Positions 30,997 to 39,456 of a stretch of 64,000 nt of DNA are shown here, in pieces; the first letter of the stretch is position 1; each line of letters begins with the position of its first letter. The stretch spans positions 1-64,000 of the forward strand of contig CALURJ010000002.1 in the NCBI GenBank assembly GCA_944323145.1, written 5' to 3'. This stretch comes from Candidatus Gastranaerophilales bacterium (GTDB lineage: Bacteria; Cyanobacteriota; Vampirovibrionia; Gastranaerophilales; Gastranaerophilaceae). The position numbers and the translations under genes are program-made. The notes under the pieces were generated by a model, which worked only from the letters and a program-made list of their open reading frames with translations, was not told the origin of the DNA and did no database searches.

Positions 30997-32301
30997 ATGA
31001 CAGAGAATGTTATGGAATACAAATTATTAAAAGCCCAGAGGGAATTTTTGGAAATTCCCCATGATTACACACTGGATGTTGCTGTTTATCAGGGAGGTTA
31101 CGGCTCAGGCAAAACTTTTGCAGGTTCTCTTCTAGGAATTTTGCTTGCATTAAAATTTCCGGGAGTGCGCGGACTTGTCGGTGCACAGACTTATACTCTT
31201 GTAAGAGATACGACATTACAAACATACTTTGAACATCTGGAAAATTTTGGTTTTGTTGACGGAATAGACTATGAATGGTCGTCAACTTTACAAAAACTTA
31301 CTTTTAAAAACGGATCGGAAATCCTTTTCAGGCATTTTGACGAGCCGAATAAATTAAAGTCTTTAAATCTGGGATTTGTAGAGATTGAGGAAATGTCTGA
31401 TATTCCTTACGATACTTTTAAAATGCTTATCGGACGTATGAGACAGAGGGTTAAGAAAGTATGGAAAAATTTTACTTATCGAATTTTCGGACATACTAAT
31501 CCAGAGATGCAAAGAGGCTGGATTTATAAAACTTTTGTTGAAAGTCCGGCTCCGAATTACAGGCTTATTACGGCTCCGACAACCCAGAATATTTATCTGC
31601 CCGAAGGCTTTTGTGATGAATTGAAAAAACTTTATGATGAGCAGTATTACAATATTTTTGTACTTGCACAAAACGGCGAATATAATAACGGGCTTGTTAT
31701 AAAGGATTTTACCTCTGAAAATATAAGGGATATAACTTATCAGCCAGATATGGATTTGCATATTTCGTGCGATTTTAATGTTGACCCTATGTGCTGGGTT
31801 TTTGCACATAAAACTGATGATAAGGTTTTTTATTTTGACGAAATAGCTATGGAAAATACCACAACCGCAAAAGCCTGTGATGAATTTTACAGACGGTACC
31901 CCAATCATAAAGGAAAAGTTATAGTAAACGGCGACGCATCAGGCGATAACAGAAGTTGCACAAGTGAATATACAAATTACGTAATAATTAAGAAAAAGCT
32001 TCTACAATACGGGTATGATGTAGAAATTCAGATAAAAGCATTTAATCCGCCTATAAAAAACAGGATTATGGCATTTAATGCGAAAGTTCGTTCAGCAGAG
32101 GGTGAAGTCTGTCTTTTTGTTGATAAAAAATGTGAAAAACTCCTGTATAACATTTATAACCTTAAATATAAAGAAGGTTCATCACGTATTGATATTCCGA
32201 CCTACCAGCAGATAAAACAGTCTAAAGAGCTTAAATTCTTATCTCACCCGATGGATGCCGCATCATATCTTGTAGATTTTTACTGGCCGATAAGTTTGTA
32301 A
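30997..32301 (+). CDS. terL: Phage terminase large subunit
   Basis: 434 residues from the ATG at 30997 (an ATG at 31012 and a GTG at 30961 are alternatives; the GTG lies in the hairpin). ATPase: Walker A QGGYGSGKTF, Walker B LGFVEIEEMSD, and the coupling segment GHTNPEMQRGW. RNase H-like nuclease: HISCDFNVDPMCW, NGDASGDNRS and SHPMDAASYLVDF hold the acidic residues. This is the DNA-packaging motor. Length is normal. It is the last clear phage gene. A CCTTCCCT/AGGGAAGG hairpin at 32343-32362 probably terminates the transcript. The terS-hypothetical-GNAT-portal-terL order is unusual. Confidence 0.9.
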   Translation: MTENVMEYKLLKAQREFLEIPHDYTLDVAVYQGGYGSGKTFAGSLLGILLALKFPGVRGLVGAQTYTLVRDTTLQTYFEHLENFGFVDGIDYEWSSTLQKLTFKNGSEILFRHFDEPNKLKSLNLGFVEIEEMSDIPYDTFKMLIGRMRQRVKKVWKNFTYRIFGHTNPEMQRGWIYKTFVESPAPNYRLITAPTTQNIYLPEGFCDELKKLYDEQYYNIFVLAQNGEYNNGLVIKDFTSENIRDITYQPDMDLHISCDFNVDPMCWVFAHKTDDKVFYFDEIAMENTTTAKACDEFYRRYPNHKGKVIVNGDASGDNRSCTSEYTNYVIIKKKLLQYGYDVEIQIKAFNPPIKNRIMAFNAKVRSAEGEVCLFVDKKCEKLLYNIYNLKYKEGSSRIDIPTYQQIKQSKELKFLSHPMDAASYLVDFYWPISL

Positions 32302-32620
32302 GAGTTTACTTATTTTAAAAACTCAGGAAAAATAATAAGCCTTCCCTGATTAGGGAAGGTTTGGATGGGTATTAATTTGATGCAAAAATCTATTAAAGAA
32401 GATAGGAAGATAAGAAGGTAACCTATTAAAGTTGACAGAGGGCACGAGGTCAGGATGTCAAGCTAGTATCATTAATAAGTCTTTGAACAATTTTATCAAC
32501 CTGTCTATAAATGAAAGTAGCCTGTCTTCCTGACCTCCGTGGGCTTCTGTTTTCCGACAATCACCCACCCCTGCCCTCCCTAGCCAGGGAGGGATATATT
32601 ACAATAAAAAGGAAATAGAA
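32302..32620. repeat. Non-coding region with dispersed palindromic repeats
   Basis: 319 nt without a gene. It holds CCTTCCCT-GATT-AGGGAAGG (32343-32362), likely the terL terminator. A GAGGTCAGGA / TCCTGACCTC inverted pair lies near 32450 and 32530, and CCCTCCC-TAGC-CAGGGAGGG near 32573-32591. The segment GAGGTCAGG...GCTAGTATC recurs inside the leader of prepilin locus 3 (54320-54345). Confidence 0.6.
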
Positions 32621-32851
32621 ATGGAAAAAATTATAGAATATTCCCCGATAATAATAGTTGTATTGATGTTTTTTGTACAGCAAAGACTGTTTGTAACCCC
32701 CGAACAGCTTGAGAAAAAACATAGAGAAATTATCGAGGAAATTGAGGAAAAATTTGTTACAATACACAGTTTTATAGACTTAAAAGATCAATTTTCAGAA
32801 GTCAAAGACAAAATTGATAAAATATATGATTTGCTGATTGATTTAAAATAA
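32621..32851 (+). CDS. Small membrane-anchored coiled-coil protein (phage-associated?)
   Basis: 76 residues. One membrane helix at about residues 8-24 (PIIIVVLMFFVQQRLFV) is followed by a charged coiled coil (EQLEKKHREIIEEIEEKF and DQFSEVKDKIDKIYDLLIDL). AAAAGGAAA precedes the ATG. The shape resembles small phage spanin or holin-accessory proteins, but no family match is claimed. It may belong to the phage-like region or to the downstream gene. Confidence 0.6.
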   Translation: MEKIIEYSPIIIVVLMFFVQQRLFVTPEQLEKKHREIIEEIEEKFVTIHSFIDLKDQFSEVKDKIDKIYDLLIDLK

Positions 32852-32986
32852 TGTTAATAAATGTAACATTTTTGTTTTTGTTGTTTAAAGTTTTGACTGT
32901 GAAATGCCGTTATAACGAATAACAGACATGTTGTTACTAAGATATCATAAAAATTCAGGCAAAATCATCAGAAAGGATTAAAAAAA

Positions 32987-34672
32987 ATGGGATTGGCAGC
33001 TTCACAAGCAAGATTTTTAGCCATAACTTCACGGAAGATGAACTGTGAATTTCAGTCCATGCAGATTGCTCAGGACAAACTTTCAGTTACCCGTGATTTG
33101 CAATCTGCTGCTACTAAATACCAGAATTCAATGAACGCCACTAAACTTGTCTGGGATACTGATACTGATGAAGTTTATGATTTATCTTATGATTTATTAA
33201 TGACACCTTCTGCATTGAACGATTATAACCCGTATTTGATAACAGATTCCAGAGGTAAAATTGTTCTTACTGATACAATGTTTAATGCGGCTAAAAACGC
33301 CGGTATTATTGATGAAAATGGTGATCCTGTCACAGGTATAGATGTATTTAACAAAGAATACCGTGATAAATTTATAGATGCAATGTCCAGTTGTGGGGAA
33401 ATTGCTCCTTCTACAGCGCAATCTGTCAAAGATCAAGCTTATACAAAAGCCGGTATGGGGGGAGAAATACTTGATAAAACAATTGCAAATGCCCTAACAA
33501 CAACAGGTTTTATTAGTGCATTAAAAGCTGAAGATGATGATGGTAATTTGTCATACAGTGTGGCTGCTGCTTTTGGTATTAACTTAGCAGATGCAAATGT
33601 TGATACTCAAATGGATAATATGTTCTGTTATAGCACATCACCGGATGTTTATACTAATGATGGTAATGATACTTATGATGTTGGTAAATTAATTATCTCT
33701 ACTAATAATGGAAATGCGTTATCAAGGGAAGAAATAAAAAATCTTTCCTTAGGAGATTTGTTAAGCGGCAAGTATTCAATGACAATAGTTGGCGGAACTC
33801 TTACTGATACAACATCTACAACAGGTAAATACAATGAGATACTTAAAGGATTGGCACAAGCTTTGGGATATCAACACAATATTACGAGTGGCTCAAAAGG
33901 ATTGGCTGTTGATGATGAATCCGTGGAGGCTCTTGATACAGCATATGAATTTACTCTTGCAGATACACAAGATGTTGTAGAAACAGTATCAACAGGTAAT
34001 GATAATAGTGTAATTGGGAGCTCTATATCTAAATCGAATGATTATAATGGTATAATTGATGGAACATCTAAAAATGGTATTCAATTCCAAACTATAAGTT
34101 TAACTAACCTGTTAAAGAGTTATTTAACTAACTTTGCAATAGCAATTGACGGTGTTTCAAACACAGAATTTTATGTTGATAAATCTTCAAAAGAAAGTAC
34201 TTATGTAACAGATGACTTGAATTATTACTTCCTTTTAGAAGCAGAAGGTTCTGTAACAGAAACAGATGTGTTAACTGCGGATTTCTACAACCAGTTATAT
34301 AACCAAATTTGTTTAAACGGTGCCACAACAGATTCTATAATGCGCGAAAGAGTCAGTGATCCTGAGCATTTAATGCAGGCATTGAAAAATGGTCAGCTGT
34401 TTATATCCAGTTTAAATACTGACGGATACTTCTATCAGGGAGCTTACACACTAAACGGCTATGTTGCTGAAGTTACTGACGAAGAAGCTATTGCTCAAGC
34501 CGAAATGGAATATGAAATTACAAAAACTAAACTGAATTATAAAGAAGAAACTCTTGATTTGAAGATGAAAAATATTGATACTGAACTATCAGCTTTGACA
34601 ACGGAATATGATACTGTTAAAAACCTAATAAGCAAAAACGTTGAAAAAGTATTCACAATGTTCAGTACATAA
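32987..34672 (+). CDS. Large filament-like protein, candidate export substrate
   Basis: 561 residues, no signal peptide or membrane segment. The N-terminus MGLAASQARFLAITSRKMN, then FQSMQIAQDKLSVTRDL, is helical. A long Asp/Thr/Ser/Asn-rich middle follows (about 150-470). The C-terminal 60 residues are a heptad-like helix (EYEITKTKLNYKEETLDLK and on). Helical ends around a variable core are the layout of flagellin, hook-associated and type III filament proteins. No homology is seen directly, so that role is inference. AAAGGA precedes the ATG. It stands alone between the phage-like cluster and rpsP. A T-rich stretch follows the stop. Confidence 0.7.
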   Translation: MGLAASQARFLAITSRKMNCEFQSMQIAQDKLSVTRDLQSAATKYQNSMNATKLVWDTDTDEVYDLSYDLLMTPSALNDYNPYLITDSRGKIVLTDTMFNAAKNAGIIDENGDPVTGIDVFNKEYRDKFIDAMSSCGEIAPSTAQSVKDQAYTKAGMGGEILDKTIANALTTTGFISALKAEDDDGNLSYSVAAAFGINLADANVDTQMDNMFCYSTSPDVYTNDGNDTYDVGKLIISTNNGNALSREEIKNLSLGDLLSGKYSMTIVGGTLTDTTSTTGKYNEILKGLAQALGYQHNITSGSKGLAVDDESVEALDTAYEFTLADTQDVVETVSTGNDNSVIGSSISKSNDYNGIIDGTSKNGIQFQTISLTNLLKSYLTNFAIAIDGVSNTEFYVDKSSKESTYVTDDLNYYFLLEAEGSVTETDVLTADFYNQLYNQICLNGATTDSIMRERVSDPEHLMQALKNGQLFISSLNTDGYFYQGAYTLNGYVAEVTDEEAIAQAEMEYEITKTKLNYKEETLDLKMKNIDTELSALTTEYDTVKNLISKNVEKVFTMFST

Positions 34673-34843
34673 TATTTATTATTTTTTGTTAACCAATACT
34701 TGATTGGCAAAAGTTTTTGTGGTTATATTGATGTTGGAACGGGGTAATTCCTCTTAACCTTGTTCAAGGGAATGACAGCCAAAGCGGCGGCTGCGTTGGA
34801 TGATATTCCCGACGGTTACATAAAAATAAGGGAAAATTTAGAA

Positions 34844-35236
34844 ATGTTAAAAATCAGATTAAAAAGATTGGGTGCAAAGAAAAACCCTACATACAGAATT
34901 ATTGTAATTAATTCAACTACTAAACGTGAAGGCAGACCTGTTCAGGAATTGGGACATTATAACCCTAAAACAAAAGTTATGAAATTAGACAAAGTTGCTG
35001 CTTTGGAATGGGTGAAAAAAGGAGCACAGCCAACAGAAACTGTTGCTTACCTAATTAAAAACTGCAATGATGACGGTACATTAAATTACGTTAAAAAAGA
35101 AACAGTAAAACTTTCTAAAAAAGCTCAGGCAAAGGCTGCTGCCGAAGCAGAAGCTAAAGCAAAAGCTGAAGAAGAAGCTAAGGCTGCCGCAGAAGCAGCT
35201 GAAACTGCTGCTGAAGAAGCTCCGGCTGAAGCTTAG
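34844..35236 (+). CDS. rpsP: 30S ribosomal protein bS16 with Ala/Glu-rich C-terminal extension
   Basis: 130 residues from the ATG at 34844, beginning MLKIRLKRLGAKKNPTYRI, the universal bS16 N-terminus. A longer frame from 34760 is rejected because its N-terminus is foreign to the family. After the core (about residue 88) comes a tail of KAAAEAEAKAKAEEEAKAAAE type, roughly 40 residues, helical and highly charged. Such tails occur in some bS16 proteins but are not conserved. AAGGGAAA lies about 10 nt upstream. A TTGATT-18-TATATT promoter lies about 34707-34736. A strong terminator follows. Confidence 0.95.
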   Translation: MLKIRLKRLGAKKNPTYRIIVINSTTKREGRPVQELGHYNPKTKVMKLDKVAALEWVKKGAQPTETVAYLIKNCNDDGTLNYVKKETVKLSKKAQAKAAAEAEAKAKAEEEAKAAAEAAETAAEEAPAEA

Positions 35237-35254
35237 ATTTTATTTTTTTAATAG

Positions 35255-35284
35255 AAAAAGGCGGATTAAAAATCCGCCTTTTTC
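35255..35284 (+). terminator. Terminator of rpsP
   Basis: AAAAAGGCGGATT / AATCCGCCTTTTT perfect stem with a 3-nt loop and T run. Convergent genes on both sides, so it is probably bidirectional. Confidence 0.95.
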
Positions 35285-35303
35285 ATTTTAAAAACTTTTC
35301 AAA

Positions 35304-35783
35304 TTAGTCGTTATACTTGCTTATTTCAGCGAAATAGCTCTCCAGAGCTAAATAACCTTTATAAATCTCATTTGAAATATTTGCATAACTGTTTGCAACA
35401 ATAAATTTTAATTCTTTTGTTCTAATTTCCAATATAGCATCCGAATCATTTTTTAAAGTTTCATCGGCTGACATTGACCATTTTTGCAAAAGTGCAAGTT
35501 CTTCATACATCTGTTTAACAGTAGTATATTCAAGAGTGTTAAAATCATATTTTGCCAGAAGTCTTTTTTCCGCATTTGTAATTCTTGGCATAACAGCCTG
35601 AAATTTAAACACTTTTTTGATGATAATATAGTTATCCGCGAGTTTTCTGTGCGAATAAGGTATAATGTTTTTTGCTAAAAGCGCCGCATAAGAGCGTGAT
35701 GTAAATACCTCATCATTTCTTGAAAAAGCACTTCTTGAAGTCAAGTCAAAATTTGATTTTTTTTCTATTAAATCTTCCGGCAT
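35304..35783 (-). CDS. Hypothetical protein
   Basis: 159 residues, largely helical, soluble, no Cys. No family recognised. A strong GGGGG-type ribosome site (TAGGGGGTAGAA) precedes the ATG at 35783. It is convergent with rpsP and close to the rpsP terminator. It may be lineage-specific. Nothing suggests an enzyme. Confidence 0.6.
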   Translation of the reverse strand: MPEDLIEKKSNFDLTSRSAFSRNDEVFTSRSYAALLAKNIIPYSHRKLADNYIIIKKVFKFQAVMPRITNAEKRLLAKYDFNTLEYTTVKQMYEELALLQKWSMSADETLKNDSDAILEIRTKELKFIVANSYANISNEIYKGYLALESYFAEISKYND

Positions 35784-35989
35784 TTCTACCCCCTATTAAA
35801 AATCATACAAAAAGAGAAGGATGCTGTCATGATGTAGAGTCAAATTTTTTACATGATTTAACAAAAAGAAGAAACTGGTTTTACCAGTTTCTTCAAAACC
35901 TATTTAATACCAAAGCGGCTACGCTCTTTCTTAGCGGCCATCCCAAAATTTTATGCAAAACCAAAGCAGCGGGTGGAGCGGCTACGTTC

Positions 35990-36445
35990 CTAATCTGCAA
36001 ATTGCTGCATAATTTCAAAAGGTTTTTCAGCAACTCTGAGGGTTTCTTCATCAATAATCCCTCTTTTTAATTCCGAGAAAGTTGCTTTTTTAGAATTAAA
36101 TTTTTTCTTTAAAAATTCATACGAAATTTTAGGATCGCATTTATCTCCACAGGTGAATAAATCAACTGCAGCATAACCGAGTTCAGGCCATGTATGAATA
36201 GCGAGATGGCTTTCAGAGATAATAACAACTCCTGAGACACCATACGGGTTAAACATATGGAAACATTTTTGAACGATAGTAGCACCACATTCAAGGGCGG
36301 CATCCACCATGTACTTTTCTACTTTATCAATACTGTTTAATGTGTTTGGGTCACATTCAAAAAATTCTGCTAAAACGTGTTGTCCTAAGTGGATTTCTTT
36401 TTTGCCGTTTTCCTGAAACGCTGTGAAAGGTGATACTACTGCCAA
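35990..36445 (-). CDS. speD: S-adenosylmethionine decarboxylase proenzyme
   Basis: 151 residues, SpeH-type small AdoMet decarboxylase. It makes decarboxylated SAM, the aminopropyl donor for spermidine. The self-cleavage site is ISESHLAIHTWPELGYAAVDLFTCGD: cleavage between Glu and Ser forms the pyruvoyl group, and the His and Cys after it are catalytic. The start is TTG at 36445, 8 nt after AGGAGG. An ATG 3 nt after the same site opens only Met-Asn-Trp-Gln-stop and is out of frame. No spermidine synthase gene is adjacent. Confidence 0.93.
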   Translation of the reverse strand: MAVVSPFTAFQENGKKEIHLGQHVLAEFFECDPNTLNSIDKVEKYMVDAALECGATIVQKCFHMFNPYGVSGVVIISESHLAIHTWPELGYAAVDLFTCGDKCDPKISYEFLKKKFNSKKATFSELKRGIIDEETLRVAEKPFEIMQQFAD

Positions 36446-36691
36446 TTCATGTGCCTCCTATCTATAAATGTATACTTATAACTACTACAATTTGCTTTAC
36501 GCAATTAACATATTACAATAAAAATCCAAAAATTTGTAAAATTTACACTTTAAAAAATTTTTTTTACAAATCTTATCATCTTAATATGCCCGAAAGGCAA
36601 AAATATTGTATCATTCGAACGGGTTATTTTTATTAATATTTTTTAACAAATTGAGGTTGTATTTTTTATTTTTTATATATAAAATTTAGTT
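36446..36691. promoter_or_regulatory. Divergent promoter region of speD and the response regulator
   Basis: 246 nt, strongly AT-rich. Just before the ATG at 36692 lie overlapping TATATA/TATAAA/TAAAAT hexamers ending 6-8 nt upstream, with no Shine-Dalgarno, so the response regulator may be leaderless. TTGAGG at 36651-36656 is a possible -35. Confidence 0.4.
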
Positions 36692-37387
36692 ATGAATAAA
36701 ATCCTTGTTATAGATGATGATACAGCCATTAATGAACTTATAAAAGTTAATTTGGAATTAACCGGCTATAAGGTGATACAGGCTTTTGACGGAATAAAAG
36801 GATTTGCGTTATGCAAGCAGGAGTTACCGTCGCTTGTAATTCTGGATGTAATGATGCCTGATACGGATGGTTTTACGGTTGCACAGAGAATAAGAAAAAA
36901 TGACGCTACAAAAGATATTCCGATTTTAATGCTTACTGCCCTTTCTCAGGTTAATGACAAGGTGAAGGGGTTTAATATCGGAGTTGATGACTATCTTGTA
37001 AAACCATTTGAAATGGAAGAATTACAGGTTAGAGTAAGAGCGCTTTTAAAAAGAACCAGACAGATTCCTGAGAGTGCTTCTACAAGAGAACTTTTAACAC
37101 TCGGGGAAATAACTCTTTTACCGGAACTTTACAGTGTAAAAATAGGAGAAAAACAGGCAAAATTAACCCCTATAGAATTTGACATATTTAATCTGCTTTT
37201 TCAAAATCATGGAAATATGGTTTCATCGGCACAGCTGTTAAAAGATATCTGGGGATATTCGCCCGATGATGATATTGAAACAATAAGAGTTCATATAAGG
37301 CATTTGAGAAGCAAAATTGATAAAATTTCAAACGGAAAAAAATATATTGAAACAATTTATGGCGGCGGGTATAAGTTGAACATATAA
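36692..37387 (+). CDS. OmpR/PhoB-family response regulator
   Basis: 231 residues. The receiver domain (1-120) has acidic pocket DDD (residues 8-10), phosphoacceptor Asp in VILDVMMPDTDG, Thr in MLTAL and Lys in DDYLVKPFE. The winged-helix DNA-binding domain (130-230) ends IRVHIRHLRSKI...YIETIYGGGYKL. The sequence resembles cyanobacterial RpaB/RpaA-type regulators, but the orthologue cannot be fixed by eye. No histidine kinase is adjacent. No Shine-Dalgarno is visible. Confidence 0.92.
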   Translation: MNKILVIDDDTAINELIKVNLELTGYKVIQAFDGIKGFALCKQELPSLVILDVMMPDTDGFTVAQRIRKNDATKDIPILMLTALSQVNDKVKGFNIGVDDYLVKPFEMEELQVRVRALLKRTRQIPESASTRELLTLGEITLLPELYSVKIGEKQAKLTPIEFDIFNLLFQNHGNMVSSAQLLKDIWGYSPDDDIETIRVHIRHLRSKIDKISNGKKYIETIYGGGYKLNI

Positions 37388-37463
37388 ATTTTTCCTTAAA
37401 AAAACTTTAACTTGTAGCAAATTTTTATATTTATAAACTTTCCTAATACAAAAGGAACGTTTT

Positions 37464-38132
37464 ATGCATATTTCAAACAGATTACAACAACCCCAATCGC
37501 CGAATTTTAAAGGAATTCATCTGGCAACTTCAAGAACTTGTATTAAAAATCTGGAAACAAGCATTGATTTATATGAAGTTACAAATAAAGACAGAGCATT
37601 TTTGAAAAAACTTAAAGAAACTGTAAAAATGAGTGATTTAATGCCGGATAAAATGATTTCAAAGGAAGGTTACGACCGCTGGCAGGAGATGTTGTCGCTT
37701 GCGGTGGATAAAGCTGCCGGCAGTGACAGAAAAACTATTATTGCAGCTAAAGATAACAAACCTTGCGGAATTATTACATATAAGCCTGATAAGAGAACTT
37801 ATGAACTAGATTGTATATGCACATGGCCTGTTGAAGCTGGTAAAAAAGTTGCTTTAGCCGGTCAGACTTTATTTAAACAGATGTTTTCGGAGTTTTTAAA
37901 ACAGAAAAGCAATTTTATAGAGCTTGTGGCAATTTTGAACGGTCCTTTTCCTGTTGTACATAAATATATGCGTCTCGGTTTTAAACAGACAGGAGGAGAA
38001 AACTTTCTTGTTGCCATGAGAACGAATCAGGAGCAGGTGAAAAATACAATGAAATATCTTGATGATATTATAATTACAACCCCCGTAAATGATTCAAAGG
38101 ATGTTAATTTATTAGAAAAACTGGATTTATAA
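37464..38132 (+). CDS. GNAT-like protein with N-terminal F-K-G tag
   Basis: 222 residues. The N-terminus MHISNRLQQPQSPNFKG carries the F-x-G tag. The body has GNAT-like features: KTIIAAKDNKPCGIITYKPD (strand 4 region) and the late VVHKYMRLGFKQTGGENFLVAMRT, which recalls the x-x-Y-x-r-l-G-F ending. The acetyl-CoA loop (V-x-x-x-x-G-x-G/A) is weak (VEAGKKVALAGQTLFKQM). AAGGAA precedes the ATG. The substrate is unknown. It ends at a bidirectional terminator shared with the convergent 38150 gene. Confidence 0.6.
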   Translation: MHISNRLQQPQSPNFKGIHLATSRTCIKNLETSIDLYEVTNKDRAFLKKLKETVKMSDLMPDKMISKEGYDRWQEMLSLAVDKAAGSDRKTIIAAKDNKPCGIITYKPDKRTYELDCICTWPVEAGKKVALAGQTLFKQMFSEFLKQKSNFIELVAILNGPFPVVHKYMRLGFKQTGGENFLVAMRTNQEQVKNTMKYLDDIIITTPVNDSKDVNLLEKLDL

Positions 38133-38133
38133 A

Positions 38134-38158
38134 AAAGCGTAAGTTTAACTTACGCTTT
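38134..38158. terminator. Bidirectional terminator between convergent genes
   Basis: AAAGCGTAAGT / ACTTACGCTTT perfect stem with short TTA loop. Its right arm overlaps the last codons of the minus-strand gene 38150-38404. Confidence 0.85.
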
Positions 38159-38404
38159 CAAAAAATCTTTTAATACCGTATAAGTACTTTTAAAGAAATT
38201 TTTTGCAGCTTGGACATCTTTTTCTGTAAGCTGTGTTGGTTTATGGTTTAAAGAATCCTGCAGAATAAAATAATCTTTATTTGATTGTCCTAATATGTTT
38301 ACCAGAGCTTCTTTTCTTAATTTGTTGCAATCCAATTTTCGCGGTTTTGCCTTTATTTTTAAGTCAGGTAATGTCCCTATTTCCAGTAATCCATTTACGT
38401 TCAT
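38150..38404 (-). CDS. Small hypothetical protein
   Basis: 84 residues, basic, helical C-terminal half (KDVQAAKNFFKSTYTVLKDFLK). AAAGGAAA lies 6 nt before the ATG at 38404. Its last codons form part of the terminator hairpin. No family recognised. It follows era on the same strand after 61 nt and may be cotranscribed. Confidence 0.55.
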   Translation of the reverse strand: MNVNGLLEIGTLPDLKIKAKPRKLDCNKLRKEALVNILGQSNKDYFILQDSLNHKPTQLTEKDVQAAKNFFKSTYTVLKDFLKA

Positions 38405-38465
38405 AATTTTCCTTTCTTCTAACTTAATTTACAAATATTATAAATTCTGAACAAAAATAATTTTG

Positions 38466-39356
38466 CTACTTTTCTTGTCCATAACCGAAAATTTTTAATA
38501 AATTTTGTTTTTTGCGCCAATCTTTTTCAACTTTGACCTCAAGTCCTAAAAAAACTTTTTTTTCAACAATATTTTCAAGTTCAAGACGTGCTTCGGTTCC
38601 TATTTTTTTTAAAAGACTTCCGCCTTTTCCAATAAGAATTCCTTTCTGGCTTTTGGTTTCGCAGTAAATAGATGCGTTTATTCTGTCAATATCAGGGGTT
38701 TCTTTATAACTTTCTATTTTAACGGCCACTGAATGCGGAATTTCATCAGAAGTATTAAGAAGAATTTTTTCTCTTATAATTTCTTCTGTTACGTCCCGCA
38801 TAGATTCTTCAGTTACAACATCTTCAGGGTATAGAAGATTACCTTCAGGCAGGTTTTTAAAAATATTTTTCAACAGTGTGTCTATATTGCGTCCTGTTTT
38901 AGCAGAAATTCTGACAACCGGATAATTTTTTTTAAATAAGAGCTTATAAGTTAATAAGTTCTCTTCAACTTTATTCATATTTTTTAATTTATCAACTTTA
39001 TTCATTACAATAATAACAGGAGTTTCTGTTTGCAGAATATTTTGTGCAATCCATTTGTCGCCTTTTCCTGCAGGTTCCGAACCGTCCACAAGAAAAAGTA
39101 TTAAATCTGCATCAGGAATAGCCATTTTAGATTCGTCCAGAAGAAATTCCCCAAGTTTATTTAACGGTTTATGCACTCCGGGTGTGTCAATAAATACAAT
39201 TTGACCTTCTTCTGTTGTGTAAATCCCTTTTATTCTCTTTCTTGTAGTCTGTGCTTTGTCAGTTGCAATAACAATTTTTTGTCCTAAAATTTTATTTAAC
39301 AAAGTAGACTTGCCTACGTTTGGGCGTCCTATTATGCTTGTAAAACCGCTTTTCAT
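38466..39356 (-). CDS. era: GTPase Era (ribosome assembly)
   Basis: 296 residues, full length. G1 GRPNVGKSTLLN, G2 region DKAQTTRKRIKGIYT, G3 DTPGVHKP, G4 NKVDK and G5 region SAK are all present. The C-terminal KH domain (about 200-290) has ILIGKGGSLLKKIGTEARLELE. It binds the 3' end of 16S rRNA during 30S maturation. No Shine-Dalgarno. On the minus strand TACAAT (39368-39363) precedes the ATG by 6 T, another leaderless-like start. Confidence 0.96.
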   Translation of the reverse strand: MKSGFTSIIGRPNVGKSTLLNKILGQKIVIATDKAQTTRKRIKGIYTTEEGQIVFIDTPGVHKPLNKLGEFLLDESKMAIPDADLILFLVDGSEPAGKGDKWIAQNILQTETPVIIVMNKVDKLKNMNKVEENLLTYKLLFKKNYPVVRISAKTGRNIDTLLKNIFKNLPEGNLLYPEDVVTEESMRDVTEEIIREKILLNTSDEIPHSVAVKIESYKETPDIDRINASIYCETKSQKGILIGKGGSLLKKIGTEARLELENIVEKKVFLGLEVKVEKDWRKKQNLLKIFGYGQEK

Positions 39357-39362
39357 AAAAAA

Positions 39363-39368
39363 ATTGTA
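39363..39368 (-). promoter_or_regulatory. -10-like box 6 nt before the era start
   Basis: Minus-strand TACAAT followed by TTTTTT and ATG at 39356. A separate TATACT about 20 nt further upstream is an alternative. Confidence 0.4.
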
Positions 39369-39456
39369 ACATAAAAAGTATATTTTTTTAACAAAGTAGC
39401 AATTTTTTTTATCTCAAAGTATTATATATAATATAAGGGAAAATTAACGGTAGAAA

